Made by a program: the position numbers and the translations under genes
Shown here: piece after piece, positions 27,715-37,848 of the stretch
Layout of the letters: the number at the start of each line of letters is the position of its first letter
Numbering within the stretch: the stretch's first letter is position 1
From: an uncultured Clostridia bacterium
Lineage (GTDB): Bacteria > Bacillota > Clostridia > TANB77 > CAG-508
NCBI GenBank assembly: GCA_934130025.1
Contig: CAKOXG010000004.1
Span: 1-58,812 of the forward strand
DNA length: 58,812 nt
Direction of reading: 5' to 3'
Notes under the pieces: model-generated
What the model was told of the DNA's origin: nothing
Database searches by the model: none
What the model saw: the letters and a program-made list of their open reading frames with translations, nothing else

Positions 27715-27725
27715 TAAATTTATAA

Positions 27726-28670
27726 CTAAACCTTTAATTTTTTTATAATTTTAATCTCGTTATATAAGTCAGTAATTCTTTTTTTTCTAATCTCTAAAGC
27801 ATCTCTGTATTCCTTTAGAACCTGATTATAATTTTTGAATGTTTCACCTGCTTGAAAAAGCATTTCCATACCTTCTTTATAGTAATTCCTTTTTTTATCA
27901 TTACTTGCTGTTTGCATCTTAGCATAATAAGAATCTATAAGTTCTAATCGCTTTATATTATCTTTCAAATAACTAATATAATCATAAACACAGCTTATCT
28001 CGTACTTTGTGTCTTCAATTACCACTTTAAATAAGGTTTTTAAAATTTTAGGACTTATTTTTCCCATTTGGGAATTTTCAGAAAGCTGCCCTAAAGCAAT
28101 TGTTTTATTTATATCGTCTGGGTGAGCTTCAGCAATTAATTCTTTTAACATTTCAGATATATGAACGTGAGTAGTATAGTGCCTTTTTGTGGTTAAGGCA
28201 TCATATTCATCTGCAACACGAATTACTCTGGCAACAAAAGGAATATCTTTTTTAGTAAGCCCCTGTGGATAACCAGAACCGTTTAATGCTTCATGATGGT
28301 AAAGAGCACCTTCTGCATATGGGCGCAAGGCTAAATCCTTCATACAAATATCATAGCCTTTTGTTGTATGTGTTTTCATAATTTCAAATTCCTCATCGGT
28401 CAATCGGTCAGGTTTTGTAAGAATTTCTTGTGGAATTTGAGATTTCCCTATATCATGTAAATAACCGCAAATAATTGCGTGAACTGTAAATTTTTTGTTT
28501 AATCTTAAATATTGGCAAATCCTACCGCAAAGGTTTCCAACATTCTCGCAATGCCTTCTGGTTATAGGGTCTAATACGTCCATTATGGCTAATTCATAGC
28601 GTAATTTTTTGTCCAAATTATAAACTTTTATTGAGGTAGAATCATAAAAATCGATGTTCTCTTTATTCAT
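27726..28670 (-). CDS. HD-GYP-domain cyclic-di-nucleotide phosphodiesterase
   Basis: The HD-GYP core occupies residues ~35-200: RHCENVGNL, CGYLHDIGKSQIP with the HD pair, HTTKGYDI, LYHHEALNGSGYPQGL with the GYP signature, and RVIRVADEYDALT. The C-terminal 100 residues are a coiled coil. There is no receiver, PAS or membrane domain attached. HD-GYP proteins hydrolyse cyclic di-GMP or related molecules; the target here is unknown. AGGAG lies before the ATG and a promoter is at 28699-28727. Confidence 0.88.
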   Translation of the reverse strand: MNKENIDFYDSTSIKVYNLDKKLRYELAIMDVLDPITRRHCENVGNLCGRICQYLRLNKKFTVHAIICGYLHDIGKSQIPQEILTKPDRLTDEEFEIMKTHTTKGYDICMKDLALRPYAEGALYHHEALNGSGYPQGLTKKDIPFVARVIRVADEYDALTTKRHYTTHVHISEMLKELIAEAHPDDINKTIALGQLSENSQMGKISPKILKTLFKVVIEDTKYEISCVYDYISYLKDNIKRLELIDSYYAKMQTASNDKKRNYYKEGMEMLFQAGETFKNYNQVLKEYRDALEIRKKRITDLYNEIKIIKKLKV

Positions 28671-28698
28671 ATTTTTTCTCCTTTTGTGTACTATTTAA

Positions 28699-28727
28699 AT
28701 AATAACACTACAATTAAAAAAAGGCAA
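28699..28727 (-). promoter_or_regulatory. Probable promoter of the HD-GYP gene
   Basis: Minus strand TTGCCT (28727-28722), 17-base spacer, TATTAT (28704-28699), about 30 bases upstream of the start. Confidence 0.55.
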
Positions 28728-28750
28728 TATAAAAAAATTATTTATTTTGC

Positions 28751-28779
28751 TTGACAATTAAACAATCTTGTATTATCTT
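28751..28779 (+). promoter_or_regulatory. Promoter of acpP
   Basis: TTGACA (28751-28756), 17-base spacer, TATCTT (28774-28779), followed by GAGAGGGGG and the acpP start. Confidence 0.7.
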
Positions 28780-28825
28780 ATGTATAAGCTTATATGAGTT
28801 TTGAGAGGGGGTGTAACTAGTAGGT

Positions 28826-29068
28826 ATGAATTCAGAGGAAATATTCGAAAAAGTAAAATCAATAATAGTTGAACAATTAGGAGTAACAGATACAGCAGTT
28901 ACTATGGAGGCATCTTTTATAGATGATCTAGGAGCTGATTCATTAGATATAGTTGAATTAATAATGGCATTAGAAGAAGAATTTGATACAGAAATTCCAG
29001 ATGCTGATGCAGAGAAGATAGTAACAGTTGGTGATGTTGTAGATTATATCAAGGATCACGTAGCTTAA
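28826..29068 (+). CDS. acpP: Acyl carrier protein
   Basis: 80 residues with the phosphopantetheine attachment motif DDLGADSLDIVELIMALEEE (modified Ser in DSL). The four-helix acidic carrier holds growing acyl chains in fatty acid synthesis. Its neighbour rnc on the right is the standard Firmicute order. A terminator lies right after it, so acpP is also made on a short transcript. Confidence 0.95.
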   Translation: MNSEEIFEKVKSIIVEQLGVTDTAVTMEASFIDDLGADSLDIVELIMALEEEFDTEIPDADAEKIVTVGDVVDYIKDHVA

Positions 29069-29077
29069 AGATAAATT

Positions 29078-29104
29078 AGAAAGGCAAGGAGCCTTTCTTT
29101 TTTA
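29078..29104 (+). terminator. Rho-independent terminator after acpP
   Basis: AGAAAGGC, loop AAGGA, GCCTTTCT and a run of T: a compact 8-bp hairpin. Confidence 0.85.
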
Positions 29105-29165
29105 CATTTTTAGCATTTACAAATGGACAAAAGTAGTGTAATATATAGATGTTAGGAGGTAAAAC

Positions 29166-29849
29166 ATGGAGAAAAATTTGGATGAGCTTGAAAAAAATAT
29201 AGGATATAAATTTAATAATATAGATTTATTAAAAAATGCTCTTACACATACATCATATGCTTACGAAAATAATGTGGCTAGCAACGAAAAATTAGAATTT
29301 CTTGGTGATAGTATTTTAGAGTTTCTATCTAGTAAATATATATATGGAAATTATCCTAAATTAAAAGAAGGAGAAATGACTAAAGTTAGAGCAACTGTAG
29401 TTTGTGAAGATAGTCTTTATAAAATTGCTAAAAAGCATAATTTTAGTGATTTCTTATATCTTGGAAAAAGTGAAATGGAACACGAAGGAAGCAGAAAGCC
29501 TGCAATAATGGCTGATAGTGTAGAAGCTGTTATTGCAGCTATGTACTTTGATTCTGGACTTGATGCTTGTGAAAAATTTATAGTAGATAATCTAAAAGAG
29601 GACATTGAAATTGCAAGTAAAAATGTTGGAATAAAGGACCATAAAACAATTCTACAAGAAAAGTTGCAGGTGCATGGAAATGTAAAAATTGAATATGAAA
29701 TAATTAATGAAGAAGGACCAGACCATGACAAAACATTTACAGCAGAAGTAAAATTGAATGGGAAGGTTCTTGCAGTTGGAAAGGGCAAAAACAAGAAACA
29801 TGCCGAAATGGATGCTGCGGATAAAGCACTAAAGGAATTAGAAAAGTAA
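29166..29849 (+). CDS. rnc: Ribonuclease III
   Basis: The signature NEKLEFLGDSILEFL carries the catalytic Glu/Asp residues, with DSVEAVIAAMYFDSG as the second acidic site. The C-terminal double-stranded RNA-binding domain (residues ~155-225) ends in GKGKNKKHAEMDAADKALKE. It processes rRNA precursors and other double-stranded RNAs. 227 residues is usual. AGGAGG before the ATG. Confidence 0.95.
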   Translation: MEKNLDELEKNIGYKFNNIDLLKNALTHTSYAYENNVASNEKLEFLGDSILEFLSSKYIYGNYPKLKEGEMTKVRATVVCEDSLYKIAKKHNFSDFLYLGKSEMEHEGSRKPAIMADSVEAVIAAMYFDSGLDACEKFIVDNLKEDIEIASKNVGIKDHKTILQEKLQVHGNVKIEYEIINEEGPDHDKTFTAEVKLNGKVLAVGKGKNKKHAEMDAADKALKELEK

Positions 29850-29891
29850 AACATAAGATGTGATAATATATATTAGAGGAGGAGAGTAGGA

Positions 29892-30929
29892 TTGAAGAAA
29901 GAATACATTATTCCAATATTTGTACCACACCTAGGTTGCAAGAAATGTTGCACATTTTGCAACCAAAAAACCATTAGTGGAGAGCAAAAGCAAGTAACAG
30001 CACAAGATGTAGTAGAAACTATAGAATATTTTCTAGAAAATTTTAAAAATAAGAATGAATATGTAGAAGTTGCTTTTTTTGGTGGAAGTTTTACTGCAAT
30101 AGAGAAAGAAAAACAAGAGGAATTATTAAAAGCTGTTCAGCCATATATAAAAAGTAGGAAGGTAAATAGTATTCGTTTATCTACAAGGCCAGATGCAATT
30201 GATAAAGATATTTTAAAAATGCTAAAAAAATATAATGTAAAGACAATAGAGCTTGGTGTTCAATCAACTAATAACTACATTTTGGAAAGATGCAAAAGAG
30301 GGCATAATTTTGAAGATGTAAAAAAAGCATCAAAATTAATAAAATGGTATGGCTTTAATCTGGGGCACCAAATGATGGTGGGGCTTCCTGAAAGCAATAT
30401 AAAAGATGATATTCAAACGGCAAAAGATATAATAAAGCTAAAGCCTAAAATGATAAGAATATACCCGGTTCTTGTGATAAGGGGTACTGAATTAGAGCAA
30501 GAATACAATAAAAAAGAGTATACCCCATTAACTGTTATGCAGGCGGTGGAAAGATGTAAGGAAATCGTAAAAATGTTTAATAAAAAGAAAATAAGGGTAA
30601 TAAGAGTGGGGCTTCAAAACACAGATACAATAACAGAAATATCTAGTGATTCGAGTGAAATTGTTGCAGGACCATTTCATCCGGCTTTTGGACAACTTGT
30701 AGAGGATGCTATTTGGTATGATAGAATTGTTGAAAAAATAAAAAAAATAAATGCAAAAGTTGTGAGAGTCGAAATACAAGCAAACACACAAAATATGAAC
30801 AATATAATAGGACACAAAAAAGAAAATATAAAAAAATTAAAAGAAACATATGCTGTTATTACTAGAGTTACTAGAAATGATAAAATAAAAAAAGGAAAAT
30901 TTAAGATAAAAGTACTTGAAGTGGCTTAG
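29892..30929 (+). CDS. Elp3-like radical SAM protein
   Basis: The radical SAM cluster is in HLGCKKCCTFCNQ (CxxxCxxC, with one extra cysteine between), followed by VAFFGGSFTAI, STRPDAID, IELGVQST and the GHQMMVGLPES strand. This is the bacterial Elp3/YhcC-type family commonly found between rnc and smc in Clostridia. Its substrate is not established; relatives modify tRNA or carry out other SAM-dependent reactions. TTG start behind GGAGGAG. smc is not next here; a YitT gene follows. Confidence 0.85.
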   Translation: MKKEYIIPIFVPHLGCKKCCTFCNQKTISGEQKQVTAQDVVETIEYFLENFKNKNEYVEVAFFGGSFTAIEKEKQEELLKAVQPYIKSRKVNSIRLSTRPDAIDKDILKMLKKYNVKTIELGVQSTNNYILERCKRGHNFEDVKKASKLIKWYGFNLGHQMMVGLPESNIKDDIQTAKDIIKLKPKMIRIYPVLVIRGTELEQEYNKKEYTPLTVMQAVERCKEIVKMFNKKKIRVIRVGLQNTDTITEISSDSSEIVAGPFHPAFGQLVEDAIWYDRIVEKIKKINAKVVRVEIQANTQNMNNIIGHKKENIKKLKETYAVITRVTRNDKIKKGKFKIKVLEVA

Positions 30930-30993
30930 TAATAATTATAAAAATTGTATAAATTTACCTATAATTGCAAATAGTAATTATAGGTGATTTTTT

Positions 30994-31915
30994 ATGGAAA
31001 ACGTGGATAAAACGTTAAAAACGAAAAAACAAATAAGAATGAGAAAGAAGATTGAAAAGATTATAAATAATAAAGAAAAGAAGGGGGCAGATAAATTAAT
31101 TGATTATTTGCTTGTAACATTTGGAGCAATTATAATGGCACTGGGAATATCCTTATTTTTATTACCAAATGAATTGTCAACTGGGGGATTTTCTGGAATT
31201 GCTACTATTCTTTATTATTTGTTTCATTTTCCTTTAGGAACTACAACTCTAATTTTAAATATTCCGCTGTTATTAATAGCGTATTTTAAAGTGGGGAAAA
31301 AATTATTTGTAAGGTCGATATATGGAACAATAATGTTATCAATTTTTATTGATATATTTGATAAAATTACTCCATTGACACATGATAGATTTTTGGGGTG
31401 TATTTATGGAGGAGTGATGATGGGAATAGGAACAGCGGTGGTATTAAAAAACCAGGCCTCGACACGGTGGATCTGATTTATTAGCTTATATTATAAGGGC
31501 GTATAGACCACAATATAGAAGCAGCACACTAATATTGTTTGTAGATGCAGTTGTAATACTATTAAATGTATTTTTCTTTAAAACAATTGAAGTAGGGTTA
31601 TATTCTGTAATAGCAATATTTTTGATGGGTAAAATGATTGATATTATTTTTGAAGGTGTAAATTTTGCAAAAATTGTATTAATAATTTCTCCAAAATACA
31701 AAGAAATTGCAAATTCTATTGGAAGTGAAGTAAATAGAGGAAGCACGGGCTTTTATTCAAAAGGAATGTATACAAACGAAGAAAGGCTAACACTACTCTG
31801 TGTGGGGTCAAGAACAGAAGCATACTCAATGGAGGAAATAGCAAGAGAAATTGACAAAACTGCATTTATAATAATATTGAATGCAAGAGAAGTTGTTGGA
31901 AAAGGGTTTAAATAA
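30994..31915 (+). CDS. YitT/DUF2179 membrane protein, +1 shift at CGG
   Basis: The first frame gives five hydrophobic segments with STGGFSGIATILYYLF and ends shortly after KNQAST. Codon 158 is CGG (31465-31467). Skipping the C reads GGT GGA TCT GAT: GGSDLLAYIIR, then another membrane segment and the DUF2179 domain (SPKYKEIANSI, GSTGFYSKGMY, AFIIILNAREVVGKGF) to 31915. The joined ~306-residue protein is a complete YitT family member, and ASTGGSD is the conserved junction in the family. Function is uncharacterised. In frame 0 the stop is two codons after CGG. Confidence 0.82.
31465..31467 (+). other. In-frame CGG with required +1 shift (yitT codon 158)
   Basis: Context ACA CGG T. The +1 reading ACA (C) GGT GGA restores the family's conserved STGGSD loop. 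Confidence 0.8.
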
Positions 31916-31997
31916 GTAGTTAAATTTTAAAATCCATATTGATAAAATGTTGTTTATGCTATAATATATAAGAAGAAACAATGAAGAGAGAGGGAAT

Positions 31998-32885
31998 TTG
32001 GAATTGGAGCAAACATATGTAATAGAAAATTGCAAGTCTTTTAAGGTTAAGGATATTTTTGAGTGTGGGCAATGCTTTAGATGGAATGAGCAAGAAGATG
32101 GCAGCTACACGGGAATATTTGGAAATAATGTAATAAATGTTAAGGAAGGACAAGGGAAAAATGCAGCTACAAAAATTACTTTCTCTGGGATATGTGAAGA
32201 TAATATTGAAAAAATTTGCAGGGAATATTTTGATTTAGATAGAGATTATGAAAGCATAAAAAATAAATTATCATTGATTGATGATAATATGAAGGAAAGC
32301 ATCAAATATGGAGATGGAATTCGAATATTAAATCAAGACTTATGGGAAACTATAATTTCATTTATAATATCAGCCAATAATAATATTCCAAGAATAAAAG
32401 GCATTATTGAAAGAATGTCAAAAAAATATGGTAAAAAGATAGAATTTAGAGGAAAAGAATATTATACATTCCCTACAATTGAAGCTTTAGGTGAAGCAAG
32501 CATAGATGACCTAAGAGAGCTAGGTATGGGATTTAGAGATAAATATATTTATGAAACAACAGAAAAAATTATGCAGGGAAAAATATCGTTAGATAAATTA
32601 AGAAAAGAGGAAGATACTACAAAGTTAAAAACAGAATTACTAACTTTATCTGGAGTTGGGCCAAAGGTTGCAGATTGTATATTGCTATTTTCAGATTTAA
32701 AAAGATTTGATGTTTTCCCAATTGATGTATGGGTAAGAAGAGTGATGAATGAACTGTACATATATGATGAAGATGAGAGTAAAGTTAGTAAAAAGAAAAT
32801 AGCAGATATTGCCAAAGAAAAATTTGGGGATTTAGAGGGACTTGCCCAACAGTATTTATTTTATTGGAAGAGAGAGAACAGTTAA
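31998..32885 (+). CDS. 8-oxoguanine DNA glycosylase/AP lyase (OGG1 type)
   Basis: N-terminal OGG domain with CGQCFRW, then a helix-hairpin-helix with TLSGVGPKVADCILLFS and the catalytic aspartate in DVFPIDVWVRRVM. The Lys of the lyase reaction lies in the HhH region. It removes 8-oxoguanine opposite C in base-excision repair. TTG start behind AGAGAGGG. It overlaps the first codons usable for addB only if an upstream TTG were used, so the two genes are tightly packed. Confidence 0.9.
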   Translation: MELEQTYVIENCKSFKVKDIFECGQCFRWNEQEDGSYTGIFGNNVINVKEGQGKNAATKITFSGICEDNIEKICREYFDLDRDYESIKNKLSLIDDNMKESIKYGDGIRILNQDLWETIISFIISANNNIPRIKGIIERMSKKYGKKIEFRGKEYYTFPTIEALGEASIDDLRELGMGFRDKYIYETTEKIMQGKISLDKLRKEEDTTKLKTELLTLSGVGPKVADCILLFSDLKRFDVFPIDVWVRRVMNELYIYDEDESKVSKKKIADIAKEKFGDLEGLAQQYLFYWKRENS

Positions 32886-32887
32886 GA

Positions 32888-35800
32888 ATGAGTGTTAAAT
32901 TGGTTTATGGAAGAAGTGGAACAGGAAAGTCTAATTATATATTTGAAAAAATAAAAAGAGATATTGATAATGGAAGAAAAAAATACATAATAACTCCAGA
33001 ACAGTTTTCGTTTACAGCAGAAAAAAAGTTGCTGGATAATGAAATAAATAAAAATGAAAAATTTTCTGGTGCAGTGATTAATGCAGAGGTTCTTACATTT
33101 GCTCGTATGGCTCATAGGGTTGCAAACGAAGTTGGAGGAAGTGCAAAAACCAAACTTTCTAATTGTGGAAAATCAATGTTGATTTATAGTATTTTATCAG
33201 ATAAAAAGAACAACCTAAAATTTTTGGGAAAATCTGATAGTAATATTGATATGATTATGACACAATTGACAGAGCTAAAAAAACATGGTGTTACATTAGA
33301 AAACTTGAAGAATTTGAAAGAACAAATTTCAAAAGATGATAGATATTTAGAAAGCAAAATAAATGACATCTATACAGTTTATAGTCAGTTTGAAAATAAA
33401 ATTACTGGTAACTATATTGATGAAAATGACGGATTAACAATTCTTTCAAATCAACTAGAAAATACAAAAATGTTTGAAAATACGGAGATTTATATAGATG
33501 AATTTGTAGGCTTTACAAAACAAGAATACATGGTAATGGGAGAACTATTTAAGCAAGCAAATAGTGTTATAATAACAGTAAATACAGACTCACTTGAAAT
33601 TACCAAAGATGCAAGCAATGATATTTTTTATACTAATAAAGAAACAGTAGTAAAAATTTTAAAACTTGCAAAAGAAACTAATGTTAAGGTAGAAGAGCCA
33701 GTGTATATGGGAGCCAATTGCCATAGATTTAAAGCTACGGAGCTTGCTCATGTAGAAAAAAATTTATATAACTTTCCATATAAAAAATTTGCTGGGGAAC
33801 CTAAAAATTTGCATTTGTTCTTAGCCAATAACCCATATTCTGAAATTGAAGAAGTTGCAAGAAGAATAGTAGAGCTTGTTCAAAATTACAATTATAGGTA
33901 CAAGGATATTGCCGTTATCACTAAAAACATAGATACATATTCAAGTTTGTGTAGGGCGATATTCAATGAATACAATATTCCTGTGTATATTGATGAAAAA
34001 AGAGACTTGAGTCAAAATTTAATTGTTAAATATTTAATTTCAATATTAGAAATATTTGCAAAAAATTGGTCATATGATAGTATGATTAATTATTTAAAAT
34101 CAGGTTTTTTTGACATTAAAGAAAAAAATATATATATGTTGGAAAATTATGCTATGAAGTGGGAAGTTAAGGGAAGCAAATGGTATAAAGAGGACTGGAA
34201 TTTTAAAGATGCGGATGAGGTAGGAACAGATTTTATAACTCATATAAATGAAGTAAGAAAAGAAGTAGTGATGCCTTTAATAAAATTAAAGAAAAGTCTA
34301 TCTGGCACAAAAACTGCTAAACAAATATCAACAAACTTATATAACTTTTTTGTAGAGAATGGAATTGACAAAAAAATAGAAGAAAGAGTCTCATTACTAA
34401 ATGAGAAAGAAGAAGTAAATATTGCTTCTGAATATGAAACAACATGGAAAACAATAATGCAGGTATTAGATGAGATAGTGCTTGTGTTTGGAGATGAAAA
34501 TATATCTTTTGATAAATATATGCAGATATTAAAAACCGGGCTAAAAGAAAGTAAGCTAGGAACTATACCAATGGCACAAGACCAAGTAACTGTGGGGGAT
34601 GTAGATAGGTCCAGAAGCCATAAAATAGAGGCAATATTTATAATTGGAGTAAATGACGGAGTATTTCCTTCGCAAAACAAGGCAGAGGGTTTTTTAAATG
34701 ATGAGGATAGGGAAAAAATAAAGAAAAATGGAGTAGAGCTGGCAAAAGGAACAATTGATAGAATATATGAAGAAAATTTTAATATATATAAAGCCTTTAC
34801 AATTCCAGAAAAGGAAATGTTTATATCATATTCTTCATCAAACATGGAGGGTGAATCACTAAGACCATCAATATTAATTTCTAGAATAAAAAAGATATTT
34901 CCAAAACTTGAAGAAAAAAGTGATATTGTAAATAGAATTTCTGAAATATCAACAAAGCAGAATACATTTGAAGAATTATTAACAAATTTAAGAAATTTCA
35001 GAGATGGTAACGAAATAAATCCAAAATGGTTTTGGATTTATAATTTATACAGCAGCAATGATGAGTGGTCACAAAAATTAGATGCAAGTATAAAAGCATT
35101 AAATTACACAAATTCAACTGAAAAAATATCAAAACAAAATATTGAAAAAATGTATGGAGAAAAACTCAAAACCAATGTATCAAGGCTGGAAAAGTACAGT
35201 AGTTGCCCTTTTTCATACTATTTAACCTATGGATTAAAATTGAATGATAAAGAAACTTTTAAAATTGAGACCATGGATACAGGATCTTTCATGCACGATG
35301 TAATAGATAACTTTTTTTCAACAATCGAAGAAAATAATTTAAATGTAAAATATATAGAAGATGAAGAAATAGAAAAAATAGTGTCAGATGTGGTAAAAGA
35401 AAGGCTTTTGCAAAATAAGAATTATATATTTAATGCAAATGCAAAATATAAAGTATTGGCTGCAAGGTTACAAAGGGTTGTTACAATGTCAATAAAATAT
35501 ATAGTTCAAACTTTAAAGCAAAGTGAATTTACAGTATTAGGGCATGAGGTGGAATTTGGCGAAAACGAAAAAGAATCAAAACCAATAATTGTGACAACAG
35601 CTGATGGAACCAAAGTAGAAATAAGAGGAAAAATAGATAGAGTGGATATAATGAAAAATCCAGATGGCACATATGTAAGAATAATAGATTATAAGTCATC
35701 TGTTAAGAATATCGACTTAAATCAAGTAGCAGCAGGCCTACAACTGCAATTGATAACATATTTAAACGAAATATGCAAAGTAGAAGATTTTATTCCTGCA

Positions 35801-36292
35801 GGGGTATTATACTTTAATCTACTTGATAAGCCAGCATCACTTGACAAACACCTATCTGATGAAGAAATTGAAAATAAAATAAGACAGGAATTTAAAATGA
35901 AGGGTTTAATTCTTGCAGATGTTAATGTAATAAAAAAGATGGACACAAACATAGAAAATGAACCTAAAGGCGTAAGTAAAATAATTCCAGCAACTATAAA
36001 AAAAGATGGAGAATTATCTTCTAAAGGGACAAGTGCTATAACGCGAAAGCAATTTGAATACTTACAGGCATATAGTGAAAAAATAATAAAACAAATATCT
36101 GAACATATTTTGGATGGAAATATAGAAGTAAAGCCATTCTATAATACGTCAAATAAAAGAACTGCATGTGACTATTGCAAATATAGATCAATTTGTAGAT
36201 TTGATGAAAATAGCCTTACAGGTGACTTCAATTATATAAGCAATATGAACAAAGAGGCTGTGCTTGAAATGATAAAGGAGAAGATTTTATGA
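32888..36292 (+). CDS. addB: ATP-dependent helicase/nuclease subunit B
   Basis: Start chosen at ATG 32888. The Walker A motif GRSGTGKSNYIF is at the N-terminus and the inactivated helicase domain spans the middle. The C-terminal RecB-like nuclease has IEIRGKIDRVDIM and RIIDYKSS, and the iron-sulfur cysteines are one in SSCPFSYY and three in ACDYCKYRSIC. 1,134 residues is typical of AddB. With AddA it processes DNA ends for RecA-dependent repair. addA, normally next, is not found here: an S66 peptidase follows with a 4-base overlap. Confidence 0.93.
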   Translation: MSVKLVYGRSGTGKSNYIFEKIKRDIDNGRKKYIITPEQFSFTAEKKLLDNEINKNEKFSGAVINAEVLTFARMAHRVANEVGGSAKTKLSNCGKSMLIYSILSDKKNNLKFLGKSDSNIDMIMTQLTELKKHGVTLENLKNLKEQISKDDRYLESKINDIYTVYSQFENKITGNYIDENDGLTILSNQLENTKMFENTEIYIDEFVGFTKQEYMVMGELFKQANSVIITVNTDSLEITKDASNDIFYTNKETVVKILKLAKETNVKVEEPVYMGANCHRFKATELAHVEKNLYNFPYKKFAGEPKNLHLFLANNPYSEIEEVARRIVELVQNYNYRYKDIAVITKNIDTYSSLCRAIFNEYNIPVYIDEKRDLSQNLIVKYLISILEIFAKNWSYDSMINYLKSGFFDIKEKNIYMLENYAMKWEVKGSKWYKEDWNFKDADEVGTDFITHINEVRKEVVMPLIKLKKSLSGTKTAKQISTNLYNFFVENGIDKKIEERVSLLNEKEEVNIASEYETTWKTIMQVLDEIVLVFGDENISFDKYMQILKTGLKESKLGTIPMAQDQVTVGDVDRSRSHKIEAIFIIGVNDGVFPSQNKAEGFLNDEDREKIKKNGVELAKGTIDRIYEENFNIYKAFTIPEKEMFISYSSSNMEGESLRPSILISRIKKIFPKLEEKSDIVNRISEISTKQNTFEELLTNLRNFRDGNEINPKWFWIYNLYSSNDEWSQKLDASIKALNYTNSTEKISKQNIEKMYGEKLKTNVSRLEKYSSCPFSYYLTYGLKLNDKETFKIETMDTGSFMHDVIDNFFSTIEENNLNVKYIEDEEIEKIVSDVVKERLLQNKNYIFNANAKYKVLAARLQRVVTMSIKYIVQTLKQSEFTVLGHEVEFGENEKESKPIIVTTADGTKVEIRGKIDRVDIMKNPDGTYVRIIDYKSSVKNIDLNQVAAGLQLQLITYLNEICKVEDFIPAGVLYFNLLDKPASLDKHLSDEEIENKIRQEFKMKGLILADVNVIKKMDTNIENEPKGVSKIIPATIKKDGELSSKGTSAITRKQFEYLQAYSEKIIKQISEHILDGNIEVKPFYNTSNKRTACDYCKYRSICRFDENSLTGDFNYISNMNKEAVLEMIKEKIL

Positions 36293-37206
36293 TACCAGAA
36301 AAAATAAAAAAAGGAGATACGATAGGAGTAATTGCCCCTTCAGATTTTATTGAAGAAGGTGACTTAGAGTATATAAATGCTTCTATTGCACTTATGGAGG
36401 CTTCAGGGTTTAATGTAAAGTTTGGTAATTATGTATTTAAAAATGATTTAAAGTATGGAACAGATCCAAAAAATAGAGCAAAAGATATAAACATGATGTT
36501 TGAAGATAGAGATGTTAAGGCTATTATGTGTGTTAAAGGTGGAGAAGATTCTAATTCATGTTTGGATTATATTGACTATAAACTAATAAAAAATAATCCT
36601 AAGATAATTTGTGGATTTAGTGATAATACTAGTATTTTAGATGTTATAAACGATAAAACAGAACTTGTAACATACCATGGACCAACATTTAAATCATTAA
36701 CATCATGGGAAACTGGATATGCGTATGAGCAATTCATAAAAAACCTAACATATAATGGCAGTGAAGAAAAAAGTACAATAATTGGTAACACAGAGGATGA
36801 ATATATAACTATTAAGCCTGGAGAAACAAGAGGAAAGCTAATAGGCGGGAATTTATCACTGTTTGCTAAGCTTGTATGTGGAAAACACAAGGTTAATATA
36901 AACAATAAAATTTTATTTTTAGAGGAACTAGGGTATGAAGCATCCCCCAAAAGTGTAAATAGTAATATTTATTATCTAAAGCAGAATGGAGTGTTTGAAA
37001 ATATTGCAGGATTGTGGATTGGCAATTATGAGCATTTTTCTAAAATTACATTGGAAGAAATTATTACAAATGCCATTGGGGATGAGTGTAAAATTCCTAT
37101 TATAAAATCAAATAATTTTGGACATATAGATAAAAAAACAATAATTCCTATCGGACAAGAGGCAGAAATAAATACAAATGAAAAGGTAAAAATTACACTT
37201 AAATAG
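36289..37206 (+). CDS. S66-family LD-carboxypeptidase/MccF-like
   Basis: GDTIGVIAPSD at the start, MCVKGGEDSNS and the nucleophile region ICGFSDNTSIL (Ser), then ETRGKLIGGNLSLFAKL and FLEELGYEASP with the Glu of the Ser-His-Glu triad, and NFGHID for the histidine. S66 enzymes trim tetrapeptides in murein recycling or detoxify peptide-nucleotide antibiotics; I cannot choose. The start codon overlaps the addB stop (ATGA). Confidence 0.88.
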   Translation: MIPEKIKKGDTIGVIAPSDFIEEGDLEYINASIALMEASGFNVKFGNYVFKNDLKYGTDPKNRAKDINMMFEDRDVKAIMCVKGGEDSNSCLDYIDYKLIKNNPKIICGFSDNTSILDVINDKTELVTYHGPTFKSLTSWETGYAYEQFIKNLTYNGSEEKSTIIGNTEDEYITIKPGETRGKLIGGNLSLFAKLVCGKHKVNINNKILFLEELGYEASPKSVNSNIYYLKQNGVFENIAGLWIGNYEHFSKITLEEIITNAIGDECKIPIIKSNNFGHIDKKTIIPIGQEAEINTNEKVKITLK

Positions 37207-37268
37207 ATTTTGTAATTTTTAGAAAGTAATATACCCTAATAAAAATAGAAATATAAGAGGAACAAAAA

Positions 37269-37835
37269 ATGTTTGATAATTGGGAAGATTTAGAAAAAAT
37301 AGTGAAAAATTGCAAAAACTGCAGGCTGTGTGTAAAAAGGAACAGTATTGTATTTGGAGTTGGAAATAAAAATGCAGATGTAATGATGATTGGAGAAGGG
37401 CCAGGAGCAGACGAAGATTTACAAGGAGAGCCTTTTGTGGGAAAAGCAGGACAACTCATGAACAAGGCATTTCAGGCATTAGAGATACATAGAGCAAATA
37501 TTTATATTACTAATGTTGTAAAGTGTAGGCCACCACAAAATAGGGTTCCTGAGCAGGATGAGGCAAAAGCATGTTTAAATTATTTAAGAAATCAGGTGAT
37601 TTTGATAAAACCAAAAATAATTGTGTTGCTTGGAAGTACTGCATTAAAAAATATTTTAGGAAATGAGCTAGGAATAACAGCTTCTAGAGGAAAATGGATA
37701 GAAAAAAAGGATATTTTGTATATGCCAACCTGGCACCCAGCAGCACTTTTAAGAGACGAAAATAAAAAAATAGAATTTTACAGAGATTTAAAAGAAGTAA
37801 CTAAAAAAGCAAAAGAATTAAATTTAAAATATTAA
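37269..37835 (+). CDS. Uracil-DNA glycosylase, family 4 (Fe-S)
   Basis: CKNCRLC at the N-terminus gives two cluster cysteines. The active site GEGPGADEDLQGEPFVGKAG, the motif VVKCRPPQNR with a cluster cysteine, and the C-terminal TWHPAALLR complete the family 4/5 pattern. It excises uracil from DNA produced by cytosine deamination. 188 residues, typical. Clustered with addB and the OGG glycosylase. Confidence 0.92.
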   Translation: MFDNWEDLEKIVKNCKNCRLCVKRNSIVFGVGNKNADVMMIGEGPGADEDLQGEPFVGKAGQLMNKAFQALEIHRANIYITNVVKCRPPQNRVPEQDEAKACLNYLRNQVILIKPKIIVLLGSTALKNILGNELGITASRGKWIEKKDILYMPTWHPAALLRDENKKIEFYRDLKEVTKKAKELNLKY

Positions 37836-37848
37836 AGGAAAAAATAAA

